Below are positions 37,916-46,364 of a DNA stretch of 64,000 bases, one piece after another. Position numbers and translations under genes: made by a program. A model generated the notes under the pieces. The model worked only from the letters and a program-made list of their open reading frames with translations, was not told the origin of the DNA and searched no databases. Where the stretch lies: contig JAXMGT010000002.1 of assembly GCA_046347155.1 (NCBI GenBank), positions 558,001 to 622,000 of the forward strand, read 5' to 3'. Origin of the DNA: RPQJ01 sp046347155 (GTDB taxonomy: Bacteria; Pseudomonadota; Gammaproteobacteria; Steroidobacterales; Steroidobacteraceae). Each line of letters begins with the position of its first letter. Positions within the stretch are counted from its first letter, which is position 1.

Positions 37916-38760
37916 GGCCGGACGCCAAGCGATCAGCGGCCGGCCACCTGATCGAGCACCATCGCCTGTCGGTGGCTCGTGCCTGCAGCTGTGTCCGGCT
38001 GTCGCGCTCGGCGTATTACCGGCGACCTGATGACTGGACGGTACGCGATGCGCCGATCATCGCCCGCCTGGCGAAGCTGATCGAGGATCGGCCCAATCGC
38101 GGGTTCTGGAAGTGCCGGAAGCTCCTGCGCCGCGAGGGCCAGGCGTGGAACCACAAACGAATCTATCGGGTGTACAAGCTCATGCGATTGAACCAGCGAC
38201 GCGCCGCGAAGCGCCGCCTGCCAAAGCGGGAGCGGTTGCCGCTGTACGTGCCGCGGCTGCCTGACAGCGTCTGGTCCGCCGACTTCATGAGCGATGCGCT
38301 GATCTGCGGCCGGCGCTACCGGCTGTTCAACGTCGTCGATGACTTCAACCGCGAGGCGCTGCACATCGAGGTCGACACCTCGATCAACTCCGAGCGGTTG
38401 ATCCGCGTGTTCGATCAGCTGCGCCGCCAGCGCGGGCTGCCGCAGATCCTGCGGACCGACAACGGGCCGGAGTTCCTGGGCGAGGCGTTCACGCAGTGGG
38501 CCAAGAATGCCGGCATGGCGATCCAGTACATCCAGCCAGGCAAGCCGAATCAAAATGCCTACATCGAGCGGTTCAACCGGACGCTGCGTAACGAGTTGCT
38601 CGACCAGCACTTGTTCGTGCGGCTCGAAGACGTTCGCGAAGCCGCCTACTGGTGGCGGCTCGAGTACAACGAGGTGAGACCCCATGACTCGCTGGGCGAT
38701 CTGACGCCGAGCGAGTACGCCCAAGTCGCCGGAAACTCTAGTTATGAACTGTCGCCTTGA
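37649..38760 (+). CDS. IS3-family transposase OrfAB (programmed -1 frameshift)
   Basis: The OrfAB fusion made by -1 slippage at 37903-37909 reads on as KKTLGPDAKRSAAGHLIEHH. The integrase core holds the DDE residues encoded at 38281 (SADFMSDAL), 38458 (RTDNGPEF) and 38566 (AYIERFNR); the last two are 36 residues apart, the D(35)E spacing of IS3. The C terminus HDSLGDLTPSEYA is typical. The frame is intact to its TGA inside the right inverted repeat, so the enzyme should be functional. Confidence 0.9.
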
Positions 38761-38774
38761 CGGGGAAGCTTACG
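38736..38774 (-). repeat. right terminal inverted repeat of the IS
   Basis: Ends GGGGAAGCTTACG, the inverted match of the left end. The transposase stop codon (38758-38760) lies within it. Confidence 0.85.
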
Positions 38775-39719
38775 CTCGCGCTCGGGCGCGAGGGCCCGAC
38801 CGTGCAGATGGGCGCGAGCCTCGCCTACCAGACGGGCCGCCTCTTCCGTCGCAGCGGGTCGGACTGCCGCGTGCTGCTCGCGGCCGGCGCAGGTGCGGGG
38901 TTCGCCGCGGCCTTCAACGCGCCGATCGCAGGGGCGCTGTTCGTCTTCGAGGTGCTGATCAAGCGCTTCGAGACGCGCATTGCGATCGCCGCACTGGCGG
39001 CCTGCGCCGTGGCCACCTGGGTCGGGCGCGCGATCGCCGGCGGGGCCCGGGAATTCACGGTCGCACCGCTGGCGGAGCCGGGCCTGGTGCAGCTGCCGAT
39101 GTACGTACTGCTCGGCATCCTGGCCGGTCTTGCGGGCGTCCTCTACAAGCGGACGCTGCTGGCGGCGCTCGGCGTCGCCGCGCGCCTGTCGGCCGTTCCG
39201 CTCGAGATGCGCGCCGCGATCGTCGGCGCGGCCGTCGGGATCATCGCGTGGTTCGCGCCCACGCTCGTCGGTGGCGGCGACGAACTCGCCCAGCAGGCGC
39301 TGGCCGGCGTGGGCACGCTGGTCCTGCTGCCCGCGCTCTTCCTGTTCCGGCTCGGCCTGATCGCCTGTTCCGTCACGGTGGGCACGCCCGGCGGCCTGCT
39401 CGTGCCGTTCCTCGCGCTGGGTGCCGAGCTCGGGCTCTGGCTCGGCCTGGTCGGCGTGCTGGCATTCCCTGGGCTGGGGCTCGAGCCGCACGGATTCGCG
39501 CTGGTCGGAATGGCCGCGCTGTTCACCGCCATCGTGCGGGCGCCGATCACCGCGATCGTCGTGGTTGCCGAGATGACGGGTACCGTGGCAATGCTGCTGC
39601 CGATGATCGTCACCTGCTTCGCCGCGTTGCTGGTGCCGGCGCTGTTCGGCGAAGCATCGATCCTCGACACACTCGCGGCGCGACTGGTGCGCCGCCGGAC
39701 GCGGCCGGTCGGCGAGGCG

Positions 39720-40184
39720 TCACGTTAGCCGGCGACCGGCCGGCGCTTTCGGGCGCGTCGCCAGCATCAGCAGCGTGCGCTCGTCGCCGCGACCGTCGAA
39801 ATGGCGGTCGATCAGGCGCCCGAAGATCGACCCGCCCCCCGCCGCCCGATCGAACAGCGTGAGACAGGAGCGCAGTTTGAGGTCGTCCGGGCTGCCGAAG
39901 ATCGCGTGCGCGGACAGGGTCGCAGGGAGCGACTCGAGCGCCTCGGCACATGCGTGCAGCCGTGGCCCGAGCAGCGGGTGCCCGAGGTAGGCGCGGGCCT
40001 CGTCGATGCCGCGGATCCCGAAGTGCGTCGCGCGCGCGCTGTACCCGAGCCCGGCGAGCTGCGGGAACACGAACCACATCCAGTGCGACGTCTTGTGGCC
40101 GGCGCGGATTTGATCGAGCGCCCCATCGAGCACGCCTCGTTGCGCCTCGACGAATCGCCGCAGGTCGTAAGGGTCGTCGTTCAT
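39720..40184 (-). CDS. DUF1810-family protein
   Basis: A 154-residue protein with the DUF1810 signature: YDLRRFVEAQ near the start, then HWMWFVFPQLAGLGYSARAT, the LGHPLLGPRLHACAEAL segment and FGSPDDLKLRSCLTLF. The family is common in bacteria and some eukaryotes but has no firm biochemical role. Its stop overlaps the clcA stop in convergent orientation by 9 bases, so the native 3' end of clcA is undisturbed. Confidence 0.88.
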   Translation of the reverse strand: MNDDPYDLRRFVEAQRGVLDGALDQIRAGHKTSHWMWFVFPQLAGLGYSARATHFGIRGIDEARAYLGHPLLGPRLHACAEALESLPATLSAHAIFGSPDDLKLRSCLTLFDRAAGGGSIFGRLIDRHFDGRGDERTLLMLATRPKAPAGRRLT

Positions 40185-40270
40185 CGTCGTCCCCCGGCAT
40201 CATTCCCGGTCCCCGAGCGCGGGCCGTCATGCGCCCGTCGTCGTTCGCGACCGCGGTGCCGTCGTGACGT

Positions 40271-40687
40271 TCAGCCGCCGGCGGGTGGCGGGCGCGGCTG
40301 GAACACCAGCGTCTGCGTCGCGAGCCAGTCGAGTGCCCGGATTTCGCTCTCGAAATACCCGAGCCGCCACGGCAGGCCGGCGACCTCGGTCAGCGTGCGC
40401 GCCATCTCGAGGATCGGCGGGCGTCCGACGACCGCGCAGACGAGCCGCGGGTTCGTCGCGACTGCGCCAAGCAGGATCGCGTTCGACCGCGCGATGCCGG
40501 CCGGGTCGTCGAGGTCGAACGTGTGGCCATCCAGGTCCTGGTAATTGAGCACGACGTAGCGCAGGTCGCTGAACCGGGCGTCGCCCGTGATCGAGACCGT
40601 TCGATCGAAGAACTCCGGCGGCGTGAGTGTGCCGCTTGCGCGGACGTACAGTCCCCAGGGTTCTTCCCACGTCACCGTCGAATGCAT
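40271..40687 (-). CDS. hypothetical protein, possible SpoIIAA/STAS-like fold
   Basis: A 138-residue protein, all soluble and acidic. The alternation of strands (LRYVVLNYQDL, PRLVCAVVG) with helices and the C-terminal YFESEIRALDWL recall SpoIIAA-like proteins of unknown role, but I do not recognise a specific family. No motif of an enzyme is seen. It is divergent from ybiT across a 334-bp gap and lies 86 bases beyond the start of the DUF1810 gene on the same strand. Confidence 0.65.
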   Translation of the reverse strand: MHSTVTWEEPWGLYVRASGTLTPPEFFDRTVSITGDARFSDLRYVVLNYQDLDGHTFDLDDPAGIARSNAILLGAVATNPRLVCAVVGRPPILEMARTLTEVAGLPWRLGYFESEIRALDWLATQTLVFQPRPPPAGG

Positions 40688-40827
40688 GCCCGTTGCTCCT
40701 CGGGAGCATCGTACGAACCGACCCGTCGCATGCCAGACAGGGTACTCGCAGTCCGATCCGATTCGCGGGGCATCGACACGGGGTTGCGTCGAACTGCGCC
40801 CAGTCGGTGATCCCGCGCGTCCTCCTG

Positions 40828-40856
40828 TTGCGCTGCGGCAATAAATAAGCTATTGT
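40828..40856 (+). promoter_or_regulatory. probable sigma-70 promoter of ybiT-deaD
   Basis: TTGCGC, a 17-base gap and TATTGT, in an AT-rich island. Both hexamers match consensus at four of six positions. Transcripts would carry a leader of about 155 bases containing the C tracts. Confidence 0.45.
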
Positions 40857-40931
40857 TCCTGAACGTTTTTCTGTAGCCGGCAAGCCGGCGCCAACGCCGG
40901 CCCGCGTGGTCCTCGCGGCCGGCGGGCCCCG

Positions 40932-40958
40932 CCCCCCCCCCGCCCGCCCCCCCCCCCC
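40932..40958 (+). repeat. homopolymeric C tracts
   Basis: A run of 10 C (40932-40941), GCCCG, and a run of 12 C (40947-40958). They lie 63 bases before the ybiT start codon, outside coding sequence. Such tracts are prone to length change in vivo and to miscounting in sequencing. Confidence 0.8.
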
Positions 40959-41021
40959 GCCCCGAATCATCCCGTGGCGACCGGACCCGATCCGGTGGCC
41001 GCCCAATGCAAGTGCGCCAAC

Positions 41022-42626
41022 ATGCTTTCGACGACCAACCTGTCCATCCAGTTCGAGGCCAAGCCGCTGTTCGAGCACGTCAGCGTCAAGTTCGCGGACG
41101 GCAATCGCTACGGCCTGATCGGCGCGAACGGCTGCGGCAAGTCGACGCTGATGAAGATCCTCGGGGGCGAGCTCGACCCGAGCGCGGGCGACGTGGTGCT
41201 GCAGGCCGGGATGCGCATGGGCAAGCTGAACCAGAACCAGTTCGCCTACGAGGACGAGCGGGTGCTCGACGTCGTGATGCAGGGCCACGCCGAGATGTGG
41301 GCCGCGATGCAGGAGCGCGACCGGATCTACGCGAACCCGGACGCGACCGACGACGACTACATGCGCGCGGCCGAACTCGAGGGCCGGGTCGCCGAGTACG
41401 ACGGCTACACCGCGGAGGCGCGCGCCGGCGCGCTCCTGATCGAGGCGGGCATCGACGAGTCGCGCCACGAGCTGCCGATGCGCGAGATCCCGCCCGGCCT
41501 CAAGCTGCGCGTGCTGCTCGCGCAGGCGCTCTTCTCGCGCCCGGACGTGCTGCTGCTCGACGAACCGACCAACAACCTCGACATCCACTCGATCGGCTGG
41601 CTCGAGCGCACGCTGAACGCGTACGACGCGACGATGATCATCATCAGCCACGACCGGCACTTCCTGAACCAGGTCTGCACGCACATCGCCGACCTGGATT
41701 ACCAGCAGCTCAGGATCTGGCCCGGCAACTACGACGACTTCATGCTCGCCTCGATGCAGGCGCGCGCCCAGGTCGAGGCGGCGAACGCGAAGGCGAAGCA
41801 GCAGATCTCCGACCTGCAGGAGTTCGTGCGACGCTTCTCGGCGAACGCCTCGAAGGCGCGCCAGGCCACCTCGCGGAAGCGCCAGATCGAGAAGATCAAG
41901 ATCGAGGAGATCCGGCCCTCATCGCGGCAGAACCCCTACATCCGCTTCGAGCAGGCGAAGAAGCTGTACCGCTCGGCCGTGACCGTCGAGAAGCTCTCGT
42001 TCCGCTACCCGGGCACCGACCGCGACATCTTCACGAACCTGAGCTTCACGATCGAGGCCGAGCAGCGGGTCGCGATCATCGGCCCGAACGGCATCGGCAA
42101 GACGACGCTGATGCGCTGCCTGGCCGGCGAACTCGCGCCGACGTCGGGCCGCATCTCGTGGGTCGAGAACGCGCAGCCGGGCTACATGCCGCAGGACCCG
42201 CAGGCCGAGTTCGACACGAAGGTGGACCTGATGACCTGGATGTCGACCTGGAGCGGCAAGGCCGACGACGACCTGATCGTGCGCGCGACGCTCGGGCGGC
42301 TGCTTTTCTCGGGCGACGAGACGAAGAAGTCAGTGAAAGTGCTGTCGGGCGGCGAGAAAGGCCGCATGCTGTACGGCAAGCTGATGCTGACCCGCCCGAA
42401 CGTGATGCTGCTCGACGAGCCGACGAACCACATGGACATGGAGACGATCGAGTCGCTGCAGATCGGGCTCGAGAAGTACCCCGGCACGCTGGTCTTCGTC
42501 TCGCATGACCGCGAGTTCGTCGCGGGCCTCGCGACCCGGATGATCGAACTCCGGCCGGACGGCACGGTGAGCGACTTCACGGGCAGCTACGACGAGTACC
42601 TCGAGATGCAGGGCCTGGATTCCTGA
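41022..42626 (+). CDS. ybiT: ABC-F ATPase, YbiT type
   Basis: A 534-residue soluble protein with two ATPase domains and no membrane part. Walker A motifs are GANGCGKST and GPNGIGKTT. The first domain has PPGLKLRVLLAQALF in place of LSGG, exactly the YbiT variant, while the second has LSGGEKGRMLYGKLM. The inter-domain linker includes FVRRFSANASKARQATSRKR, typical of YbiT. ABC-F proteins bind the ribosomal E site and help stalled translation. The ATG at 41022 gives the usual MLSTTN-type start. The stop overlaps the deaD ATG. Confidence 0.95.
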   Translation: MLSTTNLSIQFEAKPLFEHVSVKFADGNRYGLIGANGCGKSTLMKILGGELDPSAGDVVLQAGMRMGKLNQNQFAYEDERVLDVVMQGHAEMWAAMQERDRIYANPDATDDDYMRAAELEGRVAEYDGYTAEARAGALLIEAGIDESRHELPMREIPPGLKLRVLLAQALFSRPDVLLLDEPTNNLDIHSIGWLERTLNAYDATMIIISHDRHFLNQVCTHIADLDYQQLRIWPGNYDDFMLASMQARAQVEAANAKAKQQISDLQEFVRRFSANASKARQATSRKRQIEKIKIEEIRPSSRQNPYIRFEQAKKLYRSAVTVEKLSFRYPGTDRDIFTNLSFTIEAEQRVAIIGPNGIGKTTLMRCLAGELAPTSGRISWVENAQPGYMPQDPQAEFDTKVDLMTWMSTWSGKADDDLIVRATLGRLLFSGDETKKSVKVLSGGEKGRMLYGKLMLTRPNVMLLDEPTNHMDMETIESLQIGLEKYPGTLVFVSHDREFVAGLATRMIELRPDGTVSDFTGSYDEYLEMQGLDS

Positions 42627-44419
42627 TGCGCGACATCGACACCCCGGACGAGGCCGCCGCGCCCACGCCTGCGTTCGCGGACCTCGGGCTCAGTGCGCCG
42701 GTGCTCATGGCGCTGGCCGCGGTCGGCTACGAATCGCCGTCGCCGATCCAGGCCGCGACGATCCCGGTGCTGCTCGCCGGCCGCGACATGGTCGGCCAGG
42801 CGCAGACCGGCACCGGTAAGACCGCGGCGTTCGCGCTGCCGGTGCTGAGCCGGATCGAGGTGCGGCGCGGTCCACCGCAGTGCCTGGTGCTGGTGCCGAC
42901 CCGCGAGCTGGCGATCCAGGTGTCCGAGGCGTTCCAGCGCTACGCGGCCGCGATCCCCGGCTTCCACGTGCTGCCGGTCTACGGCGGCCAGAGCTACACG
43001 CCGCAGCTCGCGAGCCTGAAGCGCGGCGCGCACGTCGTCGTGGGGACGCCGGGCCGCGTGATGGATCACCTGAAGCGCGGCACGCTCGATCTCGGCACCG
43101 TTCGCACGATCGTGCTCGACGAGGCCGACGAGATGCTGCAGATGGGCTTCGTCGACGACATCGAATGGATCCTCGAGCAGGCGCCGCCCGAACGGCAGGT
43201 GGTGCTCTTCTCGGCGACGATGCCGGCGCCGATCCGCCGCATCGCGCAGAAGCACCTGCGCGACCCGGCCGAGGTGACGATCCGCGGTCGCACGAGCACC
43301 GCGACGAACATCCGCCAGCGCTACTGGGTCGTGAGCGGCCTTCACAAGCTCGACGCACTCACCCGCATCCTCGAGGCCGAACCGTTCGACGCGATGCTGG
43401 TGTTCGCGCGAACGAAGCAATCCACGGTCGAACTGGCCGAGCGGCTCGAGGCGCGCGGTTTCGCGGCCGCGGCGCTCAACGGCGACATGCAGCAGAAGGA
43501 CCGCGAGCGCACGATCGCGAGGCTGAAGGGCGGGCAGCTCGACATCCTGGTCGCGACCGACGTCGCCGCGCGCGGCCTCGACGTCGAGCGCATCGGCCAC
43601 GTGGTCAACTACGACGTGCCGTACGACACCGAGTCGTACGTGCACCGGATTGGCCGCACCGGTCGTGCCGGCCGCGCGGGTGAGGCGATCCTGTTCATCA
43701 CGCCGCGCGAGCGCAACATGCTGCGCTACATCGAGCGCGCGACCCGCCAGCCGATCGAGCCGATGAACCTGCCGACGATCGCGGACGTGAACGAGCAGCG
43801 TGTCGCGCGGTTCCGCGACCGAATCACGGCGGCGCTCGCGACCGGTGAGGCCGAGTCGTTCCGCGACCTGATCGGGGAGTACGAGCGCGAGCACGACGTG
43901 CCGGCGATCGAAATCGCCGCCGCGCTCGCGAGCCTGCTGCAGGGCGGCAGCCCGCTGCTGCTGAAGGACAAGGGTCGGGGCGGCGACCGGGCCGGGTCCG
44001 GCGACGATGCGCCGCGGTCGTTCGATGACGAGCGCGTGGACGACCGCGACGACGGGCGGGCGGCCGAACGCCGGCGACGGCCCGCGCCGGAAGGTCGACT
44101 GCGCGACGAGGAGGCCGAGACGTACCGGATCGAGGTCGGCTACGTGCACGGCGTGAAGCCAGGCAACGTCGTCGGCGCGATCGCCAACGTCGCCGGGCTC
44201 GAAGGCCGCCAGATCGGCCACGTCGACATCCGCGAGGACCACACCTACGTGGGCCTTCCGGCCGGGATGCCCGAGGCGGTGCTGCGCGAATTGCAGAAGA
44301 CCCGGGTCGCCGGGCAGCTGCTCAGGATGGCGGTGGCCGGCGAGGTGCCGCCAAAGCCGCTGCGCAAGCCGCCGAAGCGCGGCGCGGGCGCGCCGAAGAA
44401 GCCGCGACGCAATCCCTGA
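42626..44419 (+). CDS. deaD: DEAD-box ATP-dependent RNA helicase DeaD/CsdA type
   Basis: A 597-residue helicase. Motifs in order are the Q motif with YESPSPIQAATIPVLL, AQTGTGKT at about residues 58-65, VLDEADEML, SATMPAP, ARGLDVERIGHVV and HRIGRTGRAGRAG. After a charged linker, residues about 490-570 form a DbpA-type RNA-binding domain (YRIEVGYVHGVKPGNVVGAI). The tail is basic. DeaD acts in large-subunit assembly and mRNA unwinding, especially in cold. Its ATG shares a base with the ybiT stop, so the two are coupled. Confidence 0.95.
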   Translation: MRDIDTPDEAAAPTPAFADLGLSAPVLMALAAVGYESPSPIQAATIPVLLAGRDMVGQAQTGTGKTAAFALPVLSRIEVRRGPPQCLVLVPTRELAIQVSEAFQRYAAAIPGFHVLPVYGGQSYTPQLASLKRGAHVVVGTPGRVMDHLKRGTLDLGTVRTIVLDEADEMLQMGFVDDIEWILEQAPPERQVVLFSATMPAPIRRIAQKHLRDPAEVTIRGRTSTATNIRQRYWVVSGLHKLDALTRILEAEPFDAMLVFARTKQSTVELAERLEARGFAAAALNGDMQQKDRERTIARLKGGQLDILVATDVAARGLDVERIGHVVNYDVPYDTESYVHRIGRTGRAGRAGEAILFITPRERNMLRYIERATRQPIEPMNLPTIADVNEQRVARFRDRITAALATGEAESFRDLIGEYEREHDVPAIEIAAALASLLQGGSPLLLKDKGRGGDRAGSGDDAPRSFDDERVDDRDDGRAAERRRRPAPEGRLRDEEAETYRIEVGYVHGVKPGNVVGAIANVAGLEGRQIGHVDIREDHTYVGLPAGMPEAVLRELQKTRVAGQLLRMAVAGEVPPKPLRKPPKRGAGAPKKPRRNP

Positions 44420-44431
44420 CCGCGACCGGCC

Positions 44432-46243
44432 TCAGCGCGTCGCGCCGGCGCGGCCCTCGAGTTCCTCCCAGCGCGCGTACGCTGTCCCGAGTTCCGCCTC
44501 GATCTGCTGGGAGCGCAGGCCGTCGGCGCGGATCGCCTCGGCGCCGGCCTGATGATAGTCGGGCCGGCTCATCCGGGCGACGATGTCCTGCTGCTCGGCC
44601 TCGAGGGCCTCGATGCGCGCCGGCAGCGCCGCGAGTTCGCGGCTTTCCTTGTAGCCGAGCCTGGCCGGCTTCGCGGCCGCCTGCGCCTCCGCGCGCCGGG
44701 GCGCCTCGTCGCGGGCCGCCGGCGACGAGGCGTCGGCCGGTTTCGGTCGCTGCGCGAGCCAGTCCGCGTAGCCCCCCGCATATTCCTTCCAGCGCCCGTC
44801 GCCGAGCGGCGCCAGCGTCTGCGTGACGACGTTGTCGAGGAACGCGCGGTCGTGGCTCACGAGCAGCACCGTGCCTGTGTATTCCTGCAGCGTCGACTCG
44901 AGCAGCTCGAGAGAATCGAGGTCGAGGTCGTTGGTCGGTTCGTCGAGCACCAGCACGTTGGCCGGTCGCGCGAACAGCCTCGCAAGCAACAGGCGATTGC
45001 GCTCGCCGCCGGACAGCATGGCGACCGGCGCTTCGGCACGTTCCGGCGGGAACAGGAATTCGCCGAGGTACCCGACCACGTGCCGCCGGCCCGCGGCGGT
45101 CTCGACCCAGTCGGACGACGGGCTCACGGTGGCCGCTACGGTCGCCGCCGGGTCGAGCTGCGCGCGCAGCTGGTCGAAGTACGCGACCTGCAACCCGGTG
45201 CCGAGGCGCACGCGGCCCGCGTCGGGCGCCAGCTCGCCGAGCAGCAGCTTCAGGATCGTCGACTTGCCGGCCCCGTTCGGGCCGACGACGCCGATCCTGT
45301 CGCCGCGCATGACCCGCGTCGAGAGGTTGCGGACGACCGCTCGATCGCCGAACGACTTCGAGACGTCCTCGAGCTCGGCGACCAGCCGGCCCGAGCGTTC
45401 GCCCGCGTCGATCGACAGCCGGACGCTGCCGAGCCGCTCCCGGCGGGCGGCGCGCTGCTCACGCAGCGCCTCGAGCCGGTGCACGCGACCGGCATTGCGC
45501 GTGCGGCGCGCCTCGATTCCCTTGCGGATCCACGCTTCCTCCTGGGCCCAGAACTTGTCGAAGCGGCGGTGCGCAACCGCCTCGGCGGCGAGCTGATCTG
45601 CGCGCCGTCGCTCGTATGCCTGGTAACTTCCCGGGAACGAACGCAGCACGCCCCGGTCCAGCTCGACGATCCGGGTCGCGACCCGGTCGAGGAACGCGCG
45701 GTCGTGCGTCACGACGACGCAGCCCGGCGCGCGCAGCAGCATCTCCTCGAGTCGCGCGATTGCGTCGATGTCGAGGTGGTTCGTCGGTTCGTCGAGCAGC
45801 AGCAGGCCCGGCTCGAGCGCGAAGGCGAGCGCGAGGGCCGCGCGCTTCGTCTCGCCGCCGGACAACGTCGACGGGTCCAGGTCGCCTTCGAGCCCGAACC
45901 GGTGCAGGTGCTCGACGAGCCGGGCTGCGGCCTGCCAGCGCAGGCGGTCGTCCGCGATCCGGTCGACGGCCCCGCGCTCGATCAGGCTCGAGCGCAGGTC
46001 GGGCGCCGCCGGCAGCAGCGGTTCCTGCTCGACGCGGGCGAGTCGCAGCCGCTCGTCGCGACGGACCTCGCCGCCGTCGAGCACGACGTCGCCCGACAGC
46101 ACCCCGAGCAGGCTCGACTTCCCGGTGCCGTTGCGGCCGATCAGGCCGATGCGTTCGCCGGGTTCGACGGCGAGTGCGGCGCCGTCGAGCAGCGGGTGCA
46201 GGCCATAGGCCAGTTCGGCGTCGGTGAGCGTCACGATCGGCAT
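44432..46243 (-). CDS. uup: ABC-F ATPase, Uup type
   Basis: A 603-residue protein with two ATPase domains (GLIGRNGTGKSSLLGVL and GVVGPNGAGKSTILKLLL), signature motifs LSGGETKRAALALA and LSGGERNRLLLARL, and a C-terminal coiled coil after about residue 520 (YKESRELAALPARIEALEAE). This layout matches Uup, which in E. coli affects precise transposon excision and ribosome function. The ATG at 46243 begins MPIVTLTDAELAYG; an upstream in-frame start is less likely. It converges with deaD. Confidence 0.94.
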   Translation of the reverse strand: MPIVTLTDAELAYGLHPLLDGAALAVEPGERIGLIGRNGTGKSSLLGVLSGDVVLDGGEVRRDERLRLARVEQEPLLPAAPDLRSSLIERGAVDRIADDRLRWQAAARLVEHLHRFGLEGDLDPSTLSGGETKRAALALAFALEPGLLLLDEPTNHLDIDAIARLEEMLLRAPGCVVVTHDRAFLDRVATRIVELDRGVLRSFPGSYQAYERRRADQLAAEAVAHRRFDKFWAQEEAWIRKGIEARRTRNAGRVHRLEALREQRAARRERLGSVRLSIDAGERSGRLVAELEDVSKSFGDRAVVRNLSTRVMRGDRIGVVGPNGAGKSTILKLLLGELAPDAGRVRLGTGLQVAYFDQLRAQLDPAATVAATVSPSSDWVETAAGRRHVVGYLGEFLFPPERAEAPVAMLSGGERNRLLLARLFARPANVLVLDEPTNDLDLDSLELLESTLQEYTGTVLLVSHDRAFLDNVVTQTLAPLGDGRWKEYAGGYADWLAQRPKPADASSPAARDEAPRRAEAQAAAKPARLGYKESRELAALPARIEALEAEQQDIVARMSRPDYHQAGAEAIRADGLRSQQIEAELGTAYARWEELEGRAGATR

Positions 46244-46364
46244 CGGGCGCGAAGCATGGCACAGCTGTGCGGCGATACGTATTTGCACCTAGTGGTTAGA
46301 CCGGGTGCCCGGATTGCTGCAGTGCGGGGATCATTCCGCCCGTGCGCACGCTCAGGAGTGCACC

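Larger units (their letters stand above)
37577..38774 (+). mobile_element. IS3-family insertion sequence
   Basis: A 1198-bp element with 39-bp imperfect terminal inverted repeats (32 of 39 identical) and a two-frame transposase with a slippery A7 at the junction. A 3-bp CTC target duplication flanks it at 37574-37576 and 38775-38777. The orfA/orfB layout, DDE motif and size fit the IS3 family, probably near the IS407/IS51 groups; the subgroup is not resolved. It appears intact and so may be mobile. Confidence 0.9.
37193..39728 (+). pseudogene. clcA: ClC chloride channel/antiporter interrupted by an IS3-family element
   Basis: The 5' part (37193-37576, 128 codons) has GSGIP at residues 91-95, the first ClC filter motif. 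The 3' part resumes at 38778 with GREGPTVQMGASLAYQTG, later GTPGGLLVPFLALGAELG, and ends at 39728. Removing 37577-38774 plus one copy of the CTC repeat joins the halves in frame as GLALGREGP, giving a 444-residue protein like E. coli ClcA (473). As it stands, reading stops at a TAA inside the element at 37580, giving a 129-residue product ending at 37582. A TTG at 38757 at the element's right end could start the C-terminal fragment, which lacks the N-terminal helices. The gene should be inactive. Confidence 0.9.
40688..41021 (+). other. intergenic region and probable ybiT leader
   Basis: This gap holds no gene I can support. An AT-rich patch at 40840-40876 stands out from the GC-rich surroundings and carries the promoter candidate. 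It is followed by nested GCCGGC inverted repeats (40876-40905) and two long C tracts. Confidence 0.6.

Noticed and set aside
42587..44242. A 551-codon frame opposite deaD
   Set aside because: Antisense shadow of a helicase gene with all its motifs on the plus strand.
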